Assembly: GCF_003573695.1 (NCBI RefSeq)
Contig: NC_039361.1
Coordinates: forward strand, 89,608,149-89,672,148
From: Papaver somniferum
Taxonomy: Eukaryota > Streptophyta > Magnoliopsida > Ranunculales > Papaveraceae
Direction of reading: 5' to 3'
Length of the DNA: 64,000 nucleotides
Below are positions 1-11,244 of the stretch, piece after piece; within the stretch, counting starts at the first letter, position 1, and every line of letters begins with the position of its first letter. Made by a program: the position numbers and the translations under genes. A model generated the notes under the pieces. It did not search any database, was not told where the DNA came from, and was given only the letters and a program-made list of their open reading frames with translations.

Positions 1-360
1 GTTATATTTCCACAATAAACAAAATGGGCTTCAATAATAAGCCAACTGGACTTCCAAAATAAACCATATATGTTTCCGTAATAAACCAAATGGGCATCAA
101 TAATAAGCAATATCGGGTTTCCAAAATAAGCTAACATGGTTTCTTCAGTAAACCGAATGGGCTTCCTAAATAACCCAACTAGGATTCTATAACAAGCCAT
201 GGTTTCCTTTAATAAACCGGATGTGTTCTTTAAAAAATCATGGGTATGTACTATTAACTAGCTGGACTTCCATTTTAAGCTAAATGGATTTCTTTAATAA
301 ACCGTACTGGGCTTCCAAAATAAGTCAAATGGGTTTCTATAAAATCATGGTTTCAATTAC
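1..360. repeat. Degenerate minisatellite (AATAAGCC / GGGCTTC type)
   Basis: Short units of about 25-35 bases recur imperfectly, built from phrases such as AATAAGCCAACTGG, AATAAACCAAATGG and GGGCTTCCAAAATAAG. A second array of the same units lies at 18935-19470, so this is a dispersed repeat family. Unit length varies and no coding frame is maintained. Confidence 0.8.
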
Positions 361-1849
361 ATGATTGCGGCTCACGGAAGCACTTTGGTGTTTATCTTTC
401 TTGGACAGCAACAAAAATCGTCATATCACGTCATGCTTTGACTCCCTCAATTTGATCCTTGTAATTTGAGTCTTTAATTCCCGATGAAATACCAATTATT
501 GGAGTTTGTTTCTTGTACATAGATCTTGGGCTTGTCTAATACAAGTGGATGTACCATCCACCTTCCTTCTTTTATTCTAATGATGAAATTTGAGTGACGT
601 AGGGTAACTTTAGTTTTTGTCTTTTTCTGCAGATGTTTTCTGTAGATGTTCTCTTTGTTATAACTTTCGTTTCCTAACTGGCATTTTTTGTAGGATATTG
701 CCAAATTGTTTGATTTTTGGTGACAATTTGTTTCCTTGATTTTTCTCTTTGATAGAGAAATGCTCAAATTTATTAAACTAGTTTATCTCTTTAATAGAAA
801 AACATATGTTATTTTTCTGTGCCGTAACGTCACGGGCGATTTCACACGGTGTATTCTGGGGCGTTAGACAGTCCGCAAGAGTTTGACTTCCTTCTTTATG
901 TTATCTTCTATGTTAATTGAGAAAGAGCTAAATGGATTGGCAAAGTGCTAAACTCTGTCCACTTTCCGAATTTTGTCTCCCTCTCCGGTCATCTCAGTGC
1001 TAAAAATGTTAACTTTTTTCCCAAGTACACTAAAAAGATCAGATCAGTTCCATTTAGTTTTTCTTCCTTCTTAATCTTTTTTATCTAATTTCTGGTTGGT
1101 TGCATGTCCGATTTCTTTAACATTGTATATTTAGTTGTTGAATTAGATTTGAGAAGCCATTTTGGTCCAATTAGGGGTGTTTTTGATGAAAATTTAATTG
1201 TTCAATGCTCAGAAGCCGTAGTCATGGGCATTATGGGTGATGTAGTGGAGTTCATTTTATTGTTTTCACATCCATTCGTTTTTTTTGAGGTACCTGAAAC
1301 CGATCGAATCCATTTCTACCGTCTGTGTATTTTCGTTGTGGTATTGGTATTGGTGGTCCACTCACACTGGTTGTTGGGAGTGGCAAGTGACCTGTACATT
1401 GGCAAACCATGTGTATGATTGATATACATTCATGTTATGCACCTGAAACACAGTGAACTAAAAAGATCTTTCGCCATCTGAAATATCATCCTGGTCCAAC
1501 CATCTATCTGGACGAAACTACTCTGCATCTTGACACCATCTGTATTTCACTCAAGCTATGAACCGGGAAGTGATTCAAACTTATTTTGGCTTTCTAGCGA
1601 AGGATATTAAAAATTTTTTTAAATCGCTTTAACTGCAAATGGCTATGCAAAGAACAAACAGACTTCTTCTGTTGCTAAATTCAATATATTTCTCAAACAA
1701 AAAACTCAGCAATACTCATTCTAAACACCAATATTATATGTAGATTATGAAAAATTTAAGTATATTTCTCACGTACCTCTCAACGTCAAACTATGAAAGA
1801 CATCCAAAATATCCAAACAAACTAAAGCAGCAAAACTGTCAAGAACTCG
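361..1849. other. Intergenic DNA, no gene recognised
   Basis: No protein family was recognised. An open frame at 1104-1418 (+) has no family resemblance and no splice context I trust. Near 820-845 there is a short sequence CTGTGCCGTAACGTCACGGG that recurs in related form near 22350-22425 and may be a transposon terminus. The remainder is AT-rich. Confidence 0.5.
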
Positions 1850-2300
1850 AGTTTTATATGACACAGCAGCAACTGGTGTATCAGGAAGGCGTTCACTGCC
1901 AATATGCCAGACTCCCCAGGGATTAGATCCTCAGTGAGGATGCTCAACTGGGAGAAAAAAAAAACTTAGTATGCAACTGGATTAATATCAACACCACCAA
2001 CATTTTGTACATGAGGTGCATCACGGCGAACAGTACTGACATAGTCACCACCAATACGCCAGTGGTTAGGTCCTCCTTGAGGATGCTCAACTGAAGGACG
2101 TGCATCACGGCAAACAGTACTGACATGGTCACCACCAATATGGAAGTGGTTTGGTCCTCCATGAGGATGCTCAAACGAACCTTGGGCCAGCGGTCCCTCT
2201 TCACTCTGTTTTCATGGTAAGAGTTTCCTGCCTTCAAAATTGTGAAGGCTTTGTTATGGATAGTGGCCTTCCAGTAGTGGATCAACCATTTCTGTGAACT
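1850..2300 (-). pseudogene. Ribosomal protein L8 (uL2)-like pseudogene fragment with tandem triplication
   Basis: Read on the minus strand, several phrases match the highly conserved C-terminal part of eukaryotic cytosolic RPL8/uL2: RVKRDRWPKVR (family RVKRNCWPKVRG) near 2170-2220, then FEHPHGGPNHFHIGG, VEHPQGGPNHWRIGG and STVRRDAP (family [24 protein letters not shown]). The EHP-GG to RRDA block occurs twice, exactly 84 bases (28 codons) apart (identical CAGTACTGAC at 2031 and 2115). A third decayed copy with a stop lies at about 1850-1950. The RVKR part and the EHPHGG part are in different frames, so at least one frameshift separates them. The N-terminal two thirds of RPL8 were not found. 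It is a broken gene fragment; the family call rests on motif recall, not a search. Confidence 0.6.
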
Positions 2301-5300
2301 TCTGAGGTTTATGGCTTTCTGCAGTCGTCCCCGAGCCAGCAAAACACAATCCAAAACATAAAAACACAACATTTTCTTTTTCATGCAAGACATAAACAAA
2401 AAAGTACACTTGGTTGAAATAGAGTCAGTACCCACTGAAATTAAAGAGGGTAAGAGAGACATAAACATCTTCTTTCCAGATTCGGACCCGATTGAGTACA
2501 GAGTGCTGGTACGTCGAGAATTCGAACTGTACAGAAGGTGAATAAAGAGTCCACTGAAAATCTTAAAACACACAATAAAAAAATGCATACCAAAAACTGA
2601 ATGCTTCCAAAAACTATACAGTAAAATGAATAGGTACAAAGAGTTCAATTAAACCGGTGCACATGTGAATGCTTATGTGAATAAAGCATACTATAAGATT
2701 AAAAGAAATCGGAGTTACTACTGCACATGGTCAGGATTCCAAAACATAAGCCAACACATACAAGAAAAATAGACCAATTTATCAAAATAGTGATGAGAAA
2801 CAGCACATTGCAACAGCAAGGTATCACCATTTGATATGTTGATACACAGAACTATAACAAAACCAAAGTTAAAACACAAACAGTTTCAATTAAAATTTAA
2901 TTAAAATGACAAATAAGATAAATTTTAGACACCACTTCAAGGAACATAGATGACTGTATCTAAAATTAACCAACAAATAAAACTTGAACAATCCCACATA
3001 AACTCCAACCAACTGAAATCCTATAACTATATCACCAAATATTAAAGTGCAGAACCCGGTAATAGAGCATAACCGTTATCAAGGCTGTAAGCAACATTGG
3101 CAAACTGGTGTATTGCATAATGTACAATTACTACGAACTCCTGTTCTTCATCGATGAACTCACACCTTCTCGGTACTTCATGTGCCATCTATCATTTATA
3201 TCAGCAAACAATATATCTGATAAAATAAGTGAACCATTTCGTTTGCTCTGATCAAACATCAAGAAAAACATCTATACATTTTTACTAATGGGTCGATGCA
3301 CCACTATTTCACCACCACAGTTCAACAGGGACATCTCGTACAACCCTATTTAAAGAACAACCCACAGTGATTACAAAAACTAATTAATTATCGTGTGTTA
3401 ATTTTGGCCCATTTAATGAATATATACCAACAACAATAAGTTGTCAAGTTTGCACACAAAAAAAATATAGAATTTTCTAAGCCTAAACCCCTAAAATTTC
3501 ACAACATAATGAAGATAACAAAATTTTCCCGACAGACCAATAACAAAACCCCGCAAATTGAAGCATATCATAAACCTTTCACACTCTAATTCCATTAACC
3601 CAATAACAAACGTAAATCTACAACATGAAAAAAAAAATCTGAATATAGAATGAGGCAAAAATATACAACCCCAGATTTCTCGGAGAGCCAATAGGTTTTC
3701 CATTCTGTTCCCCCCGTTACCATCTATACATATTGGTCAACCAAATGATAAATATTGAAACACTTTAGGCTTCTGAAAACTAAGAATGAGATTAGTGTGG
3801 TAGAATTGCACACTGAACTCATCACACAACCACCATCAGGGTGTTCACAGCAGGGAGGCTGCACATGATACCGGTGAAACTCGGTTAAAATTAACTGAAT
3901 ATATTTTTCATAGTTTTTAAAACTCATCACCCGATCATTAAGGGGAAAAGGAAGACCCATTTGTGAACTTCCGACATCAACCTAAAGATTCTGGAGACAT
4001 CCACAGTTAAACATCAGCAAGTCATGAAGCTTGATTTGGTTTGTGATGCTCTTGATATTTGCCACATTTCCATTGTCAAACACTTCGAAAAACCCTTGGA
4101 AATACACAAATTTTGATTAATCTTCTAAATTAGCAAAATACGATAGTTTATCTATCAGTCCATCTGGTATACCACAAATGCACCCATATCGGAATATTTT
4201 AACTTGATTTATAGAGTTTTGCACGGCATACATGTATCTAACAAACAAAACCTTCATCAAAAACCACATCACTGATATTTAGCTTGGCCTCAAAGAAGGA
4301 AACTAAAGCCTAGAAACTATTTCAGTACAATCTGAGATATGCAGTTTTCCTGATGCCTAAGAGTGTTGTCTTTGTTAACATAAGACAGATGGTGCTTGAA
4401 ATTTCAAAAGTTAACTAATGGGACTGATAGTAATATAAGTAATAAAATACGTTTAACATCAGAATCTTCAAGAACATCATAATTCGAATCTGCATATGTA
4501 TTGTTTTTTCGACATCGACCTTGCACAATTAGCCTAGGACTTCTACCGAGAGTTTTATGGGAGTCGCCACTACCATCCAGACATATAAATATTAGAGAAA
4601 TTAATGTTCTTCCGTGATTACTCGTTTCTTTGCTTAACCTACCTTATCAAGAACTTCGTATTATCAAGTAATTGCTTGCAAGGGATTCTCTGTATCTTTC
4701 ATTGTAAGACAACTCATACATAATAGTAACTGGATTCAAAATTTCTGCTCTTAAGACTAAAGGCGATAGAAAAATACCTGGTGATGCAAGACACCAACGG
4801 ATATGCTCTTAAGACTATATTTACTGTTTTATCCATTATATCAATAACCCAAAGGATTCACCGTATTTATAACTGCATGATGTTTCAAAGAATCCACCAC
4901 TCTACAACAAAGCCAAAGAAATAAAAACAGTTTAAAAGAAAATCCCCATTAAACCCCGTATAAACAATTGTAATCAATCTTAATTAGGGATACCAAGATC
5001 TGTTTCTGTTCGTCATTGCTATAGGACAGTTCAAACTTCAAAGTAATGCTTTGCAGATAAATACAACAATCATCTCAAATTTTTCATTCCTGCAAACCTA
5101 ATAATTCTCGCTGAGACAATTCAACAAACATTTGCAATGCATATTTTTGTTTTACCTTGAGGCTATCTAAGAAAAGTGAATATTGCTTTGTTTCCTTCTT
5201 CATTGCTTAAACCAAAAACTCAACTTGGGTTTCTTTTTCCTACAACAAAAATTAGGAACAAATGATTGAATCACAAAAAAAATTATAAATAAAAGCATCA

Positions 5301-5556
5301 GCAAAGAAATCCCCCGAAAAAAAATGTAATTGAAATTGCACAAATATAGAAGTAAGGGAAGGGGAAAAACTTACATGTTTGAACCGGTGGAACGAATGTT
5401 GTTTTCGGATGGGATGTGACATTATATATGGAGAAGCCATTGAGAACTGAGATGATCTTAACGTCGAAAAATATTTAATAAGAGGAAGAAGGTGAGAGGT
5501 TGTTCAACGTCGGTGCTTGATTGAAATAACTTCTATTGATGAAGAGGGGAATGAAA
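2301..5556. other. Intergenic DNA, no gene confidently recognised
   Basis: More than 3 kb of AT-rich DNA without a recognisable protein. Weak minus-strand exon-like pieces exist: an ATG at about 5440 followed by 22 codons and a GTAAGT-type donor, and an open frame at 3724-3960 with a CCEHPDGGC stretch. I could not join them into a family-supported gene. It could hold a small unrecognised or decayed gene. Confidence 0.45.
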
Positions 5557-5639
5557 GGTTGAATCATTTTTAAGGTTGTTGTGCAGTTACAAAATAAAGA
5601 GGAAAAGTGGAAAGAGTTTAAGGTTGAATCATTTTTAAG
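5557..5639. repeat. 65-bp direct duplication, second copy split by the TIR element
   Basis: The phrase GGTTGAATCATTTTTAAGG occurs at about 5557 and again 65 bases later. The sequence following the first copy (GTTGTTGTGCAGTTAC...) also follows the right end of the TIR element at 11245-11290. The host therefore carried a 65-bp tandem duplication, and the TIR element inserted into the second copy. Confidence 0.8.
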
Positions 5640-5896
5640 GGGTCCAGATCCTCTGTACCGGGGAAGTCCCTGTGCGAATTGTTGTAATCATTTCTCCTCC
5701 TTCCAAAAGTGAAGTTGGTTTAGATGTTCAACAGCATCACAGATCATACTAACTTTCCATCTCATCAAAGGAACGCAAGGAGTAAGGAGATTTCCTTGAT
5801 CAAATCGATGATCTCAAGTCTCAACACGATTATGCTGGGATAACTATACTGCAACACATGAATATGTTGTTCCTATTGCTTTTCCAACCATATAGT

Positions 5897-6094
5897 TAGT
5901 AGCAATCTTACTAATTGATTAAAACAAGAACTAAATTCTTTTCTTACACATTAAAAGCAAGACAGCCTGCATTTAAACATGTCCTACCTCAGACAAGATA
6001 TGTTAGAACAGCACAGGCTGTAAACAGCTACACTCAGCCAATAAGAGGCATTTCTCACATACTCATACACATGTGAGAACGCTCAGTACTATTA
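5897..6094 (-). repeat. Copia 3' LTR (198 bp)
   Basis: It matches 10446-10643 with 4 substitutions. On the minus strand it starts TAATAGTACTGAGC immediately after a polypurine tract (CTTGAGGGGGGC, 6095-6106) and ends GATTGCTACTA. The first three bases of this LTR (TAA) also act as the stop codon of the pol frame. Confidence 0.95.
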
Positions 6095-6934
6095 GCCCCC
6101 CTCAAGCTGGAGGTTGTTACTAGAGATTACCTTCAGCTTGTCTCTGAGTGTAGAAAATCTTGGTCCTGCCAGTCCCTTGGTGAGAATATCAGCAATTTGA
6201 TCCCAAGTGGAAATGTATGTGACCTGAATGTTTTTGTTCTGAACAAGTTCTCTGACAAAATGATAATCAATGGCCAGGTGTTTCATTTTACTATGAAATA
6301 CTGGATTAGATGACAGAGAAACTGCACTTTGATTGTCACAAGATATCAATGGTGGAGCAGGAAGCAAGAGATGAAGATCTTTTAGGAGCTGACAAACCCA
6401 AACAATTTCAGCTGTGGTATTGGCTAGAGATCTGTATTCTGATTCAGTTGAACTTCTTGAAACACTACCTTGTCTTTTGCTAGACCATGAAATTGGATTA
6501 GGACCAAAAAATATACAAAAGCCTCCTGTAGATCTTCTTGTATCAATTGATCCTGCCCAGTCAGCATCACTAAAGCCATGTAATGTAAGAAGACCTTCGG
6601 AAAACAGTATACCATAATCTAAGGTGCCTTTGATGTATCTGAGAATTCTCTTGGCTGCAATAAAGTGTTGATCAGTAGGAGCTTGCATATAAAGACATAC
6701 CTGATTCACAGCAAAACCAATTTCAGGCCTTGTCCAAGTAAGATATTGTAGAGCACCCACTAATGATCTGTATTCACTTGGATCTGCTAATGGAGTACCA
6801 GCTGATGAAGTGAGGGAAGTAGAGAGGGAGACTGGTGTACTACAGGGTTTAGCACCAGTCATATTGAATTTCTCCAATAAATCCAAGGCATACTTAGTTT
6901 GACTGAGAAAAAGATTGTCTGAATTTCTTTTCAC
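6092..6934 (-). pseudogene. Copia pol, C-terminal part: RT thumb/connection and RNase H
   Basis: This segment continues reverse transcriptase from the neighbouring frame after an in-frame TAG: the upstream frame ends YFLGL and this one opens VKRNSDNLFLSQ. It carries the characteristic Copia sequence LMQAP-like MQAPTDQHF, RILRYIKGT, and the RNase H signatures FSDADWAG, TRRSTGGFC, SRSSTESEYRSL and SCDNQSAV, ending near residue 280 with DILTKGL. The stop codon lies in the first codon of the 3' LTR. It would be the last part of a gag-pol polyprotein; on its own it is not a functional protein. Confidence 0.93.
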
Positions 6935-7588
6935 CTAAAGACCAAGAAAATAATGAAGAGAGCCCAAGTCTTTGATGGGAAAGTATGTCTTAAGGTGATT
7001 GATAAACTGAGAAATATACTCATTTGAATTCCCAGTGATAATAATGTCATCTACATAAACCAGAAGAACTGTAATCCTTGAGCCAAACTTTTGAACAAAT
7101 AGAGAAGCATCTGCTAAGGAGGGTTTGAAATCATGAGTGAGAAGAATTTGTAACAATTTATCATACCAAGCTCTGGGAGCTTGCTTCAGACCATATATGG
7201 ATTTATGAAGTTTACAGACATAATGAGGCTTGGTTTGATCAACAAAGCCTGGAGGTTGTTGCATATAGACATCTTCAGCTAAATCCCCATGTAAAAAAGC
7301 ATTACTAACATCTAATTGTTTCATTACCCAGTTGAATTGAACTACCAATGAAATGATTAGTCTAATGGTTGTTGGTTTGGCTACAGGACTAAAGGTTTCT
7401 GTGTAGTCAATTCCTTCTTGTTGATGAAACCCTTTGGCCACCAGTCTAGATTTACATTTATCTAAAGAACCATCAGCCTTATATTTGATTCTAAACACCC
7501 ACTTACAGCCTACAACATTATAAGATGGATCTGGTGCAACAAGTGTATATGTGCCTGCATCCTTAAGGGTTGTATGTTCTTCTTCCAT
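6935..7588 (-). pseudogene. Copia pol: reverse transcriptase core
   Basis: The frame begins just downstream of a frameshift in the integrase-RT linker. It contains the start of the Copia RT domain (GCKWVFRIKYKADGSLDKCK, SRLVAKGFHQQEGIDYTETF), FLHGDLAEDVYMQQPPGF, SIYGLKQAPRAWY and the catalytic YVDD box (LLVYVDDIIITG). It ends at an amber codon directly after YFLGL, where related elements continue with a glutamate or isoleucine-glutamate. The catalytic aspartates are intact, so inactivation is by the stop and the frameshifts rather than by loss of the active site. Confidence 0.94.
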
Positions 7589-8361
7589 AGAATGTTTCCA
7601 TTGAGGTATTCTAATTGCCTTAGAATAACAAGTAGGTGTGGGTGGTGGAATATCAGAAGTAAGATTGGATGATAGAGCATACTTTGTATTAAAAACTTTG
7701 GGTTTAAAATACCTCTTTTACCCCTTGTGACCATGGAGTGTGAATTAGCCAGTGAAGGAATCCCAGAAGCTGAAGTATGTTCAGAAATAGTTGAAGTGGA
7801 TGCATCAGATGACTTAACAATCTTTGAGGAATCAGTAGATAAAGTATCAATGGGTGCAGCTGGTGAGGTTGATGTTGCAGGTGTTGGTGCAGAAATCTTG
7901 ACAGATGGAGCTTTAGTAGCTATATCAGTTGGTGCTGTAGATTTTGCAATGCCATGAAGTAATGTATCTGAAGATCTCAATGGGAAGAAAGTCTCATTGA
8001 ATACTACATGTCTAGAGATATATACTTTTCCTGTTTTAATATCTAAACATCTGTATCCTTTGTGCATAGAACTGTAACCAATAAAGACACAATGTATACT
8101 TCTTGGTTGGAGTTTATGTGTAGTGTAAGGCCTTATCCATGGAAAGCAGGATGAACCAAAGGATCTGAAGAAGGAATAATCTGGTTTCTGACCAAACAAC
8201 TTTTCAAAAGGAGATAAGTAATCCAAACTTCTAACAGGTAGTCTATTAATAACATAATTGGCTGTATGAAAAGAATCAACCCAAAAATTTTCTGAGAGAC
8301 CTGATTGGATTAAAAAAGTTCTCCCTATGTCTACAAGATGTCTATGTTTGGACTCAGCCAT
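7510..8361 (-). pseudogene. Copia pol: integrase C-terminal half and linker
   Basis: It begins MAESKHRHLVD, the region just after the integrase catalytic glutamate (NGMAESKHRH corresponds to the NGxxERKHRH motif of Copia integrases, with serine in place of arginine). It continues with FWVDSFHTANYVINRLP, FEKLFGQKPDY, FGSSCFPWIRPY and VFIGYSSMHKGYRC, all classical in plant Copia. The frame is lost at about 7700, where the sequence continues in another frame to the RT linker, so its last 60 residues or so are spurious. A low-complexity A/T/S-rich linker occupies the middle. Confidence 0.9.
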
Positions 8362-8439
8362 TCCATTTTGTTCTTGAGTATGAGGGCAAGAAACCTCATG
8401 AATAATTCCATGTAGACTAAGAAATTCCTGTAGAATTAT

Positions 8440-10287
8440 TTAAGAATTCTCCTCCCCCATCAGTTCTGATTTAACAATTGAAGTATGCAGTAACTTTTCA
8501 GTCATAGATTTGAAGTGTAGAAAAATATCTTTGAATTCAGACTTTTCAGACAAAGGAAATATCCAACAAAATCTTGAGTAGTCATCTATGAGATTGACAT
8601 AATATCTGAAACCACTTGAAGAGATTACAGGACTAGGACCCCATAAGTCCATATGCACTAGTTCTAGTGGAGATTGAGCCCTATGTGAAGATAAAGTAAA
8701 AGGCAATTTATGACTTTTCCCTAGATGACAGTCATTACAAAATAGTGGTGTTTTGACTAAACTAGACAGTTGCATATCTCTGCACACTTTTTGAAGTACT
8801 TGAAAAGAAGGATGAGCCAACCTTTGATGCCAAACTGAAGCTGAATTGGTGTTGCTAAAGAGAGCTGTATTCTTGGTAGACTTGGCAAAATGTACTGGAT
8901 ATAATCCCCCTTTATGTGGTCCTTGTAAAATGATCCTCCCAGTTGAGTAATCCTTAACAACAAAACCAATAGAATCAAAGGTGATAGAGCAGTTGTTATC
9001 ACTAGTGAATTTATGCACTGATAATAAGTTTTGAGATGATTTTGGAACAAGAAGTACATTGTTTAGATTAAAAGAATGAGAGGAAGTTGTTTTAGACACA
9101 TGACCAATATGAGTAATTGGCATACCTTCTCCATTAGCAGCTTGAATCTCATCTGCCCCTTCAAAAGATGTTGCCTCAGGTAATTCAGATTCATCATTGG
9201 TGATATGACTATTTGCTCCAGAGTCAGCATACCAAGGATTTTCACCCATGATATTGGCAGTAGCAAGCATGGCACTGAGATTGTGAGGAGTATAGTTGTT
9301 CTGATAGGCAAAATTTAATCTGTGTCTGCATTCCAAAGCAAGATGACCAGTTTTGTTGCAGATCTGACAAATCTTGTCACATATTGGTGGTGGAGCAGAA
9401 GAAGAAGGAGCTGAACTATAGTGAGGTCTTGAATTGAAATGAGGTGATGATGTTGATGAGGAAGCAGAATGCATCTGAAATTGAGAATAACCTCTTGGAT
9501 AAAAAGATGAGGGTGGTCTGATGTATCCATAGTAAGGAGCTGCAGGTCTTGAGGAGGAATGATAACCTCTACTACTACCTCTATAATTTTGAACAAAAGG
9601 TCTTGTAGCAGCAAAAGCTTTTGAATTGGCTTCAGTAAGTAAGTTCCTTTGCTTATTTGTAACAACTATTTCTTCAGTAAGAAGTAGATTATGAAGTTCT
9701 TTTGATGAGATTGGTGGATTGCGAATACGAATAGATGTACAAAAAGAACTATAATCTTGTCCTAACCCGTTGAGTATAGTAACTACTAATTCATCATCAT
9801 GAATTTGTGAACCAGCAGCAAACAATTCATCTGTTATTTTCTTGATTTCACTTAGGAAGGTAGAAACAGTACCTGACCCAAGTTTTGTGGATTGAAGTTT
9901 GAGGCGAAGTTGAATTGAATGTGTAGAAGAGCTTCTTGCATACCTAGAATCAATATTATCCCATAAATCTTTTGAAGAATCATCTCCAACAACATAAGGA
10001 ATTACAGATTCAGAAATAGACATCCGAATCCATAGTACAAGAGTAGTATCATCATCATGCCAAGCTGTATAACCAGGATTCACGCCATTATTGAGCAGAT
10101 AAGGTGGACATGGTAAAGATCCATCAAGAAAACCATTGACCCTGTATCGACGCAGAAGTGGTAGAAGAAGAGATTTCCAGGTGAGGAAATTGTCATCCTT
10201 GAGTTTGTAACTAAGAATTTGTGAGATTTGATTAAGAGGAACTTGAGAAATTCTTGATTCATATACTGCCATTGAAAGAACAAACAA
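8440..10287 (-). pseudogene. Copia gag, protease and integrase N-terminal half
   Basis: About 615 residues. Gag (UBN2-type) opens with PLNQISQILSYKLKDDNFLTW; the usual start would be the MAVYESR methionine near 10272 rather than the upstream one. It has a CCHC zinc knuckle CQICNKTGHLALECRH, the protease site WYADSGANSHIT, the integrase zinc-binding region (WHQRLAHPSFQVL ... CNDCHLGKSHKLPF) and the first catalytic aspartate region (LVHMDLWGPSPV, YYVNLIDDYSRF). It terminates in a frameshift at the second catalytic site, where the TDGGGEF motif is read out of frame. A second frameshift follows within 60 bases, before the next frame at 8361. Confidence 0.94.
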
Positions 10288-10429
10288 GAAAATTGTGTAT
10301 AAAAGTGATTAAAGCATATTGAAAGATTGAATTGAAGTATGATAGTTGATTTAAAATGTTGATTGAATTGAAGAAATTAGATCTGAAAATTGGTTGATAG
10401 GTTGAATGCCATTAATGGCGAGTGCGGAA

Positions 10430-10445
10430 GATTCATCTGATACCA
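10430..10445 (-). other. Copia primer-binding site (initiator tRNA-Met type)
   Basis: Immediately after the 5' LTR on the minus strand the sequence is TGGTATCAGATGAATC. The first ten bases match the usual plant initiator tRNA-Met primer-binding sequence TGGTATCAGAGC; later bases diverge. Confidence 0.85.
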
Positions 10446-10643
10446 TAGTAGCAATCTTACTAATTGATTAAAACAAGAACTAAATTCTTTTCTTACACAT
10501 TAAAAGCAAGACAGCCTGCATTTAAACATGTCCTAACTCAGACAAGATATGTTAGAACAGGACAGGCTGTAAACAGCTACACTCAGCCAATAAGAGGCAT
10601 TTCTCACACACTCATACACACGTGAGAACGCTCAGTACTATTA
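10446..10643 (-). repeat. Copia 5' LTR (198 bp)
   Basis: It is identical to 5897-6094 except at 4 sites. It is flanked outside by the target duplication ATAGT and inside by the primer-binding site. Confidence 0.95.
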
Positions 10644-11244
10644 ATAGTAGCTTAATTAAATGACATACTAGAAGAAGAAGAATATTGAACAATTGTCATT
10701 AGATAATATGAAAGCTTGAACTTACGTAATTTTTCCCTTTAACAGTTTAACAGACACATAAGGGTGTTCGACCATCTAGTTGAGTTTGATTCGTGAGTCT
10801 TATAAAAATGGATGCTTGAATAATTAAGTATTGCTACCTTAAAAGTTCACTGCAAAATACAAATCCGAGAATAACCTCGATATCCATGGGGGTGTGTCTT
10901 TCATTTTAAATTCAATCGGATAAATCTATGCTAGTAATTTCTTTCACCAAGATACGATTTTTTTTTAATCACAATAAGGATCCGAAGTTGACGTGATGTA
11001 TTCAAATGGCACGTTCTCATGATCTTCTCTCGTCAATTGAAATCAAATGAATACATACGGAAGAAAGATGAGCAAGGAAAATTGCTTTTTTTTTCTAGTA
11101 GAAAATCTTCTAAATTAACCAAGTTTCAGTCCACCCAAAATATGGTTGGTGGCAGTTAAAAAGTGAAAACGTGGCGACCTATGGTTGGTGGGTACAGGGG
11201 CACAGGGATTTTCCCGGTACAGAGGATTTGAACCCATTTTTAAG

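Larger units (their letters stand above)
5897..10643 (-). mobile_element. Copia LTR retrotransposon, complete but mutated, 4747 bp
   Basis: Two 198-bp LTRs (5897-6094 and 10446-10643) differ at 4 positions, and the element is flanked by the perfect 5-base target duplication ATAGT (5892-5896 and 10644-10648). Order on the minus strand is 5' LTR, TGGTATCAGA primer-binding site, gag-protease-integrase-RT-RNase H, polypurine tract, 3' LTR: the Ty1/copia order. Small size and short LTRs resemble the plant Ale/Retrofit group, which is an inference. The LTR ends read TA...TA rather than TG...CA. LTR similarity of 98% points to a fairly recent insertion, yet the polyprotein has several frameshifts and one stop. 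Confidence 0.95.
5640..11235. mobile_element. Mutator-like (MULE/MITE) TIR element with 9-bp target duplication, containing a nested Copia element
   Basis: The two ends are inverted repeats of about 35 bases: left 5640-5674 begins GGGTCCAGATCCTCTGTACC, and right 11201-11235 in reverse complement begins GGGTTCAAATCCTCTGTACC. Both ends are flanked by the perfect 9-base direct repeat ATTTTTAAG (5631-5639 and 11236-11244). Nine-base target duplications with TIRs of this kind are typical of Mutator-superfamily elements. After removing the nested Copia element and its target duplication, the element is about 844 bases and has no transposase frame, so it is non-autonomous. Superfamily is inferred from the target duplication length; hAT elements (8 bp) are less likely. 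Confidence 0.8.

Noticed and set aside
1104..1418. A small secreted or membrane protein gene
   Set aside because: No family resemblance, no supporting splice sites or neighbouring exons; a chance open frame in AT-rich DNA is as likely.
3724..3960. A second RPL8-like fragment because of EHPDGG
   Set aside because: Only six residues match and nothing around them fits the family.
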